A stretch of 9,324 bases of DNA, from NCBI GenBank assembly GCA_902790885.1, contig CADATR010000062.1:1-9324 (forward strand), given 5' to 3'. The stretch comes from an uncultured Eubacteriales bacterium (lineage in GTDB: Bacteria > Bacillota_A > Clostridia > Peptostreptococcales > Anaerovoracaceae). Below, one piece after another: positions 1 to 4,725 of the stretch (position 1 is the stretch's first letter; every line of letters starts with the position of its first letter). Below the pieces are notes generated by a model that did no database searches, was not told the origin of the DNA, and saw only the letters and a list, made by a program, of their open reading frames with translations. Made by a program: the position numbers and the translations under genes.

Positions 1-609
1 AAAACTTACAGATATTATAAGTGCTTAAAGTCTCCAAAAAAGTGCACTAAGAAAAATGTCAGAAAAGACTTCCTGGAGCCTCTGATTCTTGATGTGTGTC
101 GCCATCTTCTGGCTGATGACGTAATTGACAAAATCATTAAGGAAGTTGAAATCCAGAATCAAAAAGACCTGGAAAGTTCAGCTGTTATCAGGCTACGAGA
201 AGAAATAAAAGGAACAGAGAAAAAGATCGAAGTTCTACTCGATCAGCTTGAGACAGGTATCAATTCTACAAGTGTAGCTGGGCGACTCAAAAGACGCGAG
301 GGAGAACTCGAAGAACTGAATAAACAATTACAGAAGGAACAGGCTAAGCAGATGAAAATCGACCCTGGCCTGGCACGTAACTTCTTTCTATCTATAAGAG
401 AAGGCAGCCGTGATGATTTCGAATACCAGAAGCTATTGGTCAATCTCCTGATAGACCGTATATATTTGTATGACGATCGCTTCGATATATTCCTGAATAA
501 TTCAGACAGGAAAGGCAAGGTATCCGACTATGAAGCTGCAGATATAGAGAAATACTTCGACAATAACCCCGGCAGTAGTTCTATTACACTCATGTCCGGG
601 ACACCATGA
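1..609 (+). CDS. Large serine recombinase, C-terminal part (5' end outside window)
   Basis: The reading frame is open from the first base to a TGA at 607-609, giving 202 codons that form the tail of a longer protein. The first ~26 residues (KTYRYYKC...C.KK.VRKDFLE) match the second half of the zinc beta-ribbon of large serine recombinases, with its last two cysteines at window residues 8 and 15. A charged, heptad-like coiled coil follows (about residues 45-115, rich in E, K and L), then the usual closing segment with LLIDRIYLYDDRFDIFLNN. Such enzymes integrate and excise phages and conjugative or mobilisable elements by serine-mediated strand exchange. The catalytic serine and resolvase domain are not in view, so activity cannot be judged. 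A GTG at 94 is not a real start, because homologous sequence continues upstream of it. The recombinase gene often lies at one end of its element, so an element boundary may be close to its 3' side. Confidence 0.88.
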   Translation, partial: KTYRYYKCLKSPKKCTKKNVRKDFLEPLILDVCRHLLADDVIDKIIKEVEIQNQKDLESSAVIRLREEIKGTEKKIEVLLDQLETGINSTSVAGRLKRREGELEELNKQLQKEQAKQMKIDPGLARNFFLSIREGSRDDFEYQKLLVNLLIDRIYLYDDRFDIFLNNSDRKGKVSDYEAADIEKYFDNNPGSSSITLMSGTP

Positions 610-643
610 AAAAAGGCAGGCCTCGTGTCTGTCTTTTTTCATG
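605..643. terminator. Bidirectional intrinsic terminator after the recombinase
   Basis: The arm AAAAAAGGCAGGC (609-621) pairs with GTCTGTCTTTTTT (627-639) through 13 pairs with two G-T wobbles, around the loop CTCGT. Pairing extends outward through 605-608 and 640-643, so the stem is about 17 bp and includes the recombinase stop codon. The T-run on the plus strand and A-run at the base let it stop transcription of the recombinase and also of the minus-strand gene that ends at 799. Confidence 0.85.
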
Positions 644-798
644 CCGGCGCGGAGGGGTGAGAACGTCCGAAGGAGGGGCGTATACGGGTGTATTTTTTCC
701 CTCACACCATAGCAAGGCTTGTCATCATCATACAGACAGCATTCCGGCTCCTTATCACTTTGAGCGGTTCCTTTTTTAGAATCTGATTTTATAAGAGA
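644..798. other. Short intergenic stretch beside the recombinase, no gene seen
   Basis: The first part is GC-rich and contains the word GGAGGGG twice (651-657 and 672-678), 21 bases apart, followed by a T6 run (693-698). The second part is AT-richer. No tRNA, attachment core or gene could be recognised. If the recombinase belongs to an integrated element, its attachment half-site could lie here, but nothing in the sequence proves it. Confidence 0.4.
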
Positions 799-1215
799 TT
801 ACAGAAGGTCAGCTATAATGCTTAAATACTTTTTATCGCATTCTTCAAACAGCTCCTTCCCTTCCATTGAATAGGCAGCGAGCAAATGCTCTTTTGAAAG
901 CTGCTCGTTTCCGGTTTCGTACAGACACTCCCCATAGCGCAGTCTGATAAATGGATTCCCATATTCTTCATACTCTGCCATCAGTTTCCGGAAGTACTCC
1001 AGCGCCACATCAAATTCTTTTAACCAGAAATAACAGTCTCCCATAGCCGCGATGAGCCATACAGATGCTTCCCAGCGTTGTTTCGGTTCGGGGATCACAT
1101 CAAATGCCTTGTTATACTCCCTCAATGCTTCGGAGAATCTGCCTTCATAAAACAACGTCTCACCCTTATCACTGTATTCTTTGATTCTGTCATATGCATT
1201 CGGCTCCAAATCCAT
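799..1215 (-). CDS. Small tetratricopeptide-repeat (TPR) protein
   Basis: This 138-residue soluble protein has no signal peptide or membrane segment. About three TPR helical hairpins fill it: roughly residues 10-45 (GETLFYEGRFSEALREYNKAF), 50-83 (AAMGDCYFWLKEFDVALEYFRKL) and 87-120 (NPFIRLRYGECLYETGNEQLSKEHLLAAY). TPR folds bind peptides or partner proteins and have no catalytic role. The start at 1215 has AAGGAG at 1228-1233, with a rather long 12-base spacer. From memory, compact TPR proteins with a central NPFI-R-R-GE-L-E-GN motif and a closing AYSMEG-ELFEE segment are often found in polymorphic-toxin loci as immunity-like proteins. That is family recollection rather than proof, and no toxin gene is visible here. 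It stands alone between the recombinase end and a gene-poor region, as orphan immunity genes often do. It probably shares the terminator at 605-643. Confidence 0.75.
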   Translation of the reverse strand: MDLEPNAYDRIKEYSDKGETLFYEGRFSEALREYNKAFDVIPEPKQRWEASVWLIAAMGDCYFWLKEFDVALEYFRKLMAEYEEYGNPFIRLRYGECLYETGNEQLSKEHLLAAYSMEGKELFEECDKKYLSIIADLL

Positions 1216-1349
1216 TTTTATACATTTCTCCTTCGCCTTACAAACGTCTTCTTCATGAATCAGTATGCTTCTATATTATCATAACTGCTGCAGGAATTGG
1301 TTCAGGCAGCAAGAGAAGCACCTCTACATAACAAACACGCTGAAGATGA

Positions 1350-1414
1350 GGCAAAAAGGAGTTTTTCAGAAACTTCTACATGAAGCATCTGATTTCGGGA
1401 TTTCATGTAGACAA
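1350..1414 (+). repeat. Structured repeat, copy A
   Basis: The copy opens with GGCAAAAAGGAGTTTTT and contains CTTCTACAT, exactly 22 bases, then CATGTAGACAA. The arms TCTACATGAA (1375-1384) and TTCATGTAGA (1402-1411) form a perfect 10-bp inverted repeat around a 17-base loop. Copy B lies 166 bases further on, on the opposite strand. The arms are shared and the loop is not, which suggests that the secondary structure matters. Confidence 0.7.
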
Positions 1415-1580
1415 AAGCGCTGTTTTCAAAATATGCATCCCTATACATTGTCGATTTCGGGTCAAGGTCCTCAGAGAAGGGTTGTTTGGGGCTCTGGTGG
1501 CGGCGGTATCAGCCTGATTTATAGCAGGCATAAAGTGTTTGACGCCTTTTAGAGGTGTTTTACGTAAATCGTTCGGCTCC

Positions 1581-1646
1581 TTGTCTACATGGAATGGTAT
1601 TATTGGGGCTCTTATGTAGAAGATTTGTAAAAAGTCCTTTTTCGCC
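1581..1646 (-). repeat. Structured repeat, copy B (inverted relative to copy A)
   Basis: Read on the minus strand, this copy opens with GGCGAAAAAGGACTTTTT and contains CTTCTACAT, exactly 22 bases, then CATGTAGACAA, in the same order and spacing as copy A. The hairpin core is TCTACAT with ATGTAGA (7 bp). The 22 bases between the arms differ from copy A almost throughout. The two copies face each other, so the pair forms a long imperfect inverted repeat enclosing about 166 bases. Confidence 0.7.
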
Positions 1647-1849
1647 GGCAGGCAGCAAGGCGAACAAGCTAATAATTATTCAAGTCGATGAATAACTCAT
1701 GCTTTGATGAAAACAAAAGATTCCGGGAAGCAGGTTGCCGGTCGAAGGCATCTTTTCACCGATCTTTTCACTACACTAAATTCCCCTTTTTCCGTGTTAC
1801 TTGTATCGATGAGATCAACAGGCTCCGCTGATCTCGGCAAAAGGATCCC

Positions 1850-1890
1850 AAAAAAAATGAAGTCCTCGCGGACATCACCGCAGGACTTCA
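1850..1890. terminator. Intrinsic terminator of the four-gene operon (works both ways)
   Basis: TGAAGTCCT (1858-1866) pairs with AGGACTTCA (1882-1890). After one bulged base the stem continues with GCGG (1868-1871) and CCGC (1878-1881) around the loop ACATCA. On the minus strand the stem is followed by eight T (1857-1850), which fits termination of the operon whose last stop codon is at 1922. On the plus strand it is followed by a T-rich run (1892-1902). Confidence 0.9.
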
Positions 1891-1921
1891 GTCTTTTTAT
1901 TTCATTATTATTTGCTCTCTG

Positions 1922-2254
1922 CTATTTGCTTTCTTTAAGGGATTCGCTGACATAATAAGCCCGCACAGATCCCTCTGTTATCAGGACCGACTCCTGATGG
2001 AAGAATGCGCACAGGTCCTTTGCTACCTCGTTGACCGTATAATCATCCACGCCTATCAGGGTGAGCACAAGAGAAGTCTCTCTCGTGTAGGTGCCGTCCT
2101 CGTGTATGTAGCCGCCCTCCTGCACATCGAAGGAGAAAGGCGTGCCGTAAGAAAAGCAGACGTTCCGCAGAACGCTTATATACTTTTCTGTCTCCATCAG
2201 CTGCCTTTTCTCAATGGAATCATTGAGGCCCACGTATATCTTTGTTTCGGTCAT
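1922..2254 (-). CDS. Small DUF3574-like protein, last gene of the operon
   Basis: A 110-residue soluble protein without signal peptide or membrane helix. Its start codon overlaps the stop of the upstream phosphatase gene as ATGA (2251-2254). AGGAGG sits seven bases before the start, so translation is probably coupled. The pattern is an N-terminal beta strand (ETKIYVGLND), a middle YGTPFSFDVQEGGYIHEDGTYTRETSLVLTLI (about residues 36-67) and an end FFHQESVLITEGSVRAYYV (about 84-102). This resembles the DUF3574 layout, where a G-W/Y-G-E-S strand is followed by F-QESVL. That assignment is from memory and uncertain. No catalytic residues stand out and the function is unknown. Strict coupling to the phosphatase suggests it works with it, perhaps as a ligand-binding or regulatory partner; this is inference. 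Confidence 0.85.
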   Translation of the reverse strand: MTETKIYVGLNDSIEKRQLMETEKYISVLRNVCFSYGTPFSFDVQEGGYIHEDGTYTRETSLVLTLIGVDDYTVNEVAKDLCAFFHQESVLITEGSVRAYYVSESLKESK

Positions 2255-4332
2255 GCGCCAACCTCCTGAGGGCCGTCATATCTGAAGCCCATCATTGTTA
2301 TGTCATCGAACTGGTTCGCCTCTCCGACAAATTCGTCCTGATCGGCCTTGACTGTCAGGAGCAGGCCTTCCATCGACGTGTCTTTGTTCATATTCAGGGC
2401 GTTGACCATGCGCTCGAGACCGTACTGCTCCTCTTCGACGTTTATGGCGTCAGGGATTCCATCTGTGTGTACGTACAGGCAGTCTCCCGGATCAAGGTGC
2501 AGGCTGTAGCTGTCATATGTCATGTTCTCCATGGCTCCGAGAGGGAGACGGTGTTTGTCCTTAAGGATCTCGAATTCTCCGTCCTTGCGCCTGAGAACCG
2601 GATATTCGTGGCCGGCGTTGATGCACCTCATGTCGCCTGTCTTAAGATCGATGATGCCCATCCATACCGTAACGAACATATTCAGCTCGTTTCCTTCGCA
2701 GAGCGAATTGTTGACTCTGAAGAATATCTCTTCCGGTTCATATCCGGATTCGGCCAGCCCTCTTATCGCGGTCTTGCTGCGCATCATGAACAGCGCCGCC
2801 GGAACCCCCTTGTCGGAGACGTCAGCTATTACCAGAGCCATCTTGTCCGCTTCAACAAAGAAGAAATCGTAGAAATCTCCTCCTACCTCCTTCGCCGGAT
2901 CCATCGAAGCAAAGATCTCAAAGCCCCTGTGGTTGAAGGTGAAGTTTTTCGGAAGAGCCGCATCCTGAATGTTGTGCGCCAGAAGCAGCTCCTGCTCCAT
3001 CCGCTTCTCTGCCGCGTCGATATAGCCCTTCAGCACATCCACCGTCAGGTTGATATCATCGGAAAGCGAAGCGAATTCAGACGAGGTGTAAACGTTGACC
3101 TTTTCGTTCAGATCTCCGTCTGTGATCCTGTTGAGAGAATTCTTGACGCGCAGCAGGTTATCAACGACCATTCTCTGCACCAGGATAGCGATCAGCACGT
3201 AAATGATCGTAAAGAAAAGTATATCCGCCAGCATCGTCTCATATGCCTGGCTGTCGCGGGATTTAAAGATCTCGTGCTTCGGCATCTCAACAAATACCGT
3301 AAGGCCATCCTCTGTAGTGCTCAGCAGGCATAAAGACGGTACGTCATAGATCTTTTCGTTAAAGTACTCATCCGGGTTATAAGTCTTAATGAAGCCTCTG
3401 ATAGTATCAGCATAAGTATCATCAAGCATCGTGCCGGATATCTCCTTGCCGTCCCCGTCAAACACAGCAAAGCTGCCGTACAATCCTACAGAATGATAAT
3501 AGTTGCCGGGGTTCATGCCACGCTCACGTATCCACGAGACAGACGACGATATGTCAGACGAATCCATGAAGAGGTCTGATCTTCCCTTCTGCAGCGCGGC
3601 AGCTGTATGCATCCCGTAGCTGAGTCCGAAGCTCACCAGAAGCACAAAGACTGTTACACCAAACAGCCATGTCTGGAACTTGTGCGATACAGGAATATCT
3701 TCGGCAGGGATAGTGGCAAACGGCCGGTGCAGCTCACCCATGCTCTTTTTTATCACGACTGAACAGAACATGAGTCCGAGTCCGCTGAAAAGGATCATAG
3801 GCACAGAACACGCCCTTACGACATAAAAGGCCATATCCATGTCTTCTCTGTGCGTAAGGAAAATGACATACATATGGAAGACTTCGATCACCGAGCCCAT
3901 AAAGAAAGCATATGCGATCGAAGGCTTTTTGCCCTTGAATATGACTATGCGCAGGAACGCCGCGAAGAAGCCCGCGAAGCAGGTAGACACGCTGCACGCG
4001 ATGCGCGTATACGTGCCCACTTCAAAGTAGGTTCCGGCTATATACCGCTCCACACCTCCGATTATGCCCGCGATTATGCCCGATACCGGATCGAAGAACA
4101 GCCCTGCCGCCATCGGCCCAAGGTCGCGCACATTGAGTACCATTATTCCGTAATCGACGCCGAAATGCGTTGAAAAGATCGAAAGGATACCATAAAGCAG
4201 GCCAAGCGCTATCTTTTCATCCGCAGTGATCTTCCTGTCTTTGACAGTTCTCCACAGCAAAAATGTCACTGTCACATATAACAGTGTGATAACTGACATT
4301 TTCACGATCATAAGCAATGTGTCGTTCGGCAT
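2251..4332 (-). CDS. Membrane sensor with LytS-type 5TM, HAMP and SpoIIE-type PP2C phosphatase
   Basis: 693 residues. Residues about 8-195 hold several membrane segments with the LytS/5TMR signature, including NVRDLGPMAAGLFFDPVSG and IAGIIGGVERY (67-97). A further segment (219-240) leads into an extracytoplasmic domain of about 125 residues, closed by a last membrane helix at 369-391. A HAMP-like linker and coiled coil follow (about 392-450). The C-terminal PP2C domain (455-687) keeps the metal-binding motifs: GGDFYD (484-489), DVSDKG (504-509), NAGH (572-575), HTDG (622-625) and QFDDIT (674-679). It should therefore be an active Ser/Thr phosphatase of the RsbU/SpoIIE class, which usually dephosphorylates anti-anti-sigma (STAS) proteins. 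No STAS protein, anti-sigma kinase or sigma factor is present in the window. It starts 25 bases after hypA, with GAGGG only four to five bases before the ATG, and its stop overlaps the next gene. Confidence 0.93.
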   Translation of the reverse strand: MPNDTLLMIVKMSVITLLYVTVTFLLWRTVKDRKITADEKIALGLLYGILSIFSTHFGVDYGIMVLNVRDLGPMAAGLFFDPVSGIIAGIIGGVERYIAGTYFEVGTYTRIACSVSTCFAGFFAAFLRIVIFKGKKPSIAYAFFMGSVIEVFHMYVIFLTHREDMDMAFYVVRACSVPMILFSGLGLMFCSVVIKKSMGELHRPFATIPAEDIPVSHKFQTWLFGVTVFVLLVSFGLSYGMHTAAALQKGRSDLFMDSSDISSSVSWIRERGMNPGNYYHSVGLYGSFAVFDGDGKEISGTMLDDTYADTIRGFIKTYNPDEYFNEKIYDVPSLCLLSTTEDGLTVFVEMPKHEIFKSRDSQAYETMLADILFFTIIYVLIAILVQRMVVDNLLRVKNSLNRITDGDLNEKVNVYTSSEFASLSDDINLTVDVLKGYIDAAEKRMEQELLLAHNIQDAALPKNFTFNHRGFEIFASMDPAKEVGGDFYDFFFVEADKMALVIADVSDKGVPAALFMMRSKTAIRGLAESGYEPEEIFFRVNNSLCEGNELNMFVTVWMGIIDLKTGDMRCINAGHEYPVLRRKDGEFEILKDKHRLPLGAMENMTYDSYSLHLDPGDCLYVHTDGIPDAINVEEEQYGLERMVNALNMNKDTSMEGLLLTVKADQDEFVGEANQFDDITMMGFRYDGPQEVGA

Positions 4333-4357
4333 TATTCCCTCATTTACCCTTAATAAT

Positions 4358-4711
4358 CTATTGTTGTTCGAGGATGCGGACTTCCTTTATGAAGAAGTCC
4401 GTACCCTCGATGATATCCTTTTCGAAGCTTCCGCACTTCGGACACAGACCCTTGTTTTCAACTATAGGAAACTCCGTGCCGCATCTGCGGCAGAGCCCTA
4501 TGGCCTTTATCCTCTCGATTATGAGTTCCGAGCCTCTGAGAAAGTCGTAGTCGTCAGAGATCACCTCATAGCCGTCCTGAAGGAACTCCGGGATCACGGA
4601 TGTGGCCTCGCCCACCTCGATCACTATCGCGTCGACATGATCGAGTCCGTTCTCTTCGACTACCTGTCCCACCTTCTGCGCAACGCCGTAAAGGAGCGTA
4701 AGTTCATGCAT
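4358..4711 (-). CDS. hypA: HypA/HybF-type nickel metallochaperone
   Basis: 117 residues, the normal size for HypA. The N-terminus is MHE, whose His2 is the nickel ligand of the family and fixes the start at 4711. A zinc-binding loop with two CxxC pairs (C74/C77 and C90/C93, CRRC and CPKCGS) precedes the conserved end G-DFFIKEVRI. HypA delivers nickel, together with HypB, to the large subunit of [NiFe] hydrogenases, and in some bacteria to urease. AAGGAG lies nine bases upstream and overlaps the stop of the preceding gene, which ends 14 bases before, so the two are clearly co-transcribed. No hypB, other hyp gene or hydrogenase subunit is in the window. The chaperone may serve an enzyme encoded elsewhere, or may act on the neighbouring metalloprotein. 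Confidence 0.92.
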   Translation of the reverse strand: MHELTLLYGVAQKVGQVVEENGLDHVDAIVIEVGEATSVIPEFLQDGYEVISDDYDFLRGSELIIERIKAIGLCRRCGTEFPIVENKGLCPKCGSFEKDIIEGTDFFIKEVRILEQQ

Positions 4712-4725
4712 CTTTCAGTGCTCCT

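Larger units (their letters stand above)
1240..1849. other. Gene-poor intergenic region with inverted repeats
   Basis: About 610 bases with no convincing coding sequence on either strand. The longest plus-strand frame (1265-1552) lacks a ribosome binding site, is low in complexity near its end (VVWGSGGGG) and runs through the repeat copy at 1350-1414. A minus-strand frame across 1410-1660 is open for many codons but has no usable start. The notable content is a pair of inverted 65-66 base repeats (1350-1414 and 1581-1646), an extra CTCTACATAA half-copy (1322-1331), and the 11-base direct repeat CAGGCAGCAAG at 1303-1313 and 1649-1659. The stretch 1660-1849 shows nothing recognisable. The region may be the remnant of a mobile element. 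Confidence 0.6.

Noticed and set aside
502..705. 67-codon minus-strand open frame across the recombinase end
   Set aside because: It overlaps the recombinase gene and the strong terminator stem. No supporting start signal is seen. Multi-copy occurrence could be checked by a database search.
1265..1552. 95-codon plus-strand open frame in the gene-poor region
   Set aside because: It has no ribosome binding site, has a low-complexity glycine run, and overlaps the structured repeat copy at 1350-1414, so it is more likely chance.
1240..1850. CRISPR array or tRNA gene in the gene-poor region
   Set aside because: The repeats are only two, inverted and diverged, without regular spacers, and no cloverleaf with a TTC-like T-loop was found.
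2242..3333. Long plus-strand open frame (363 codons) opposite the phosphatase gene
   Set aside because: It is antisense to a clearly conserved SpoIIE-type phosphatase, shows no recognisable domain and has no fitting ribosome binding site.
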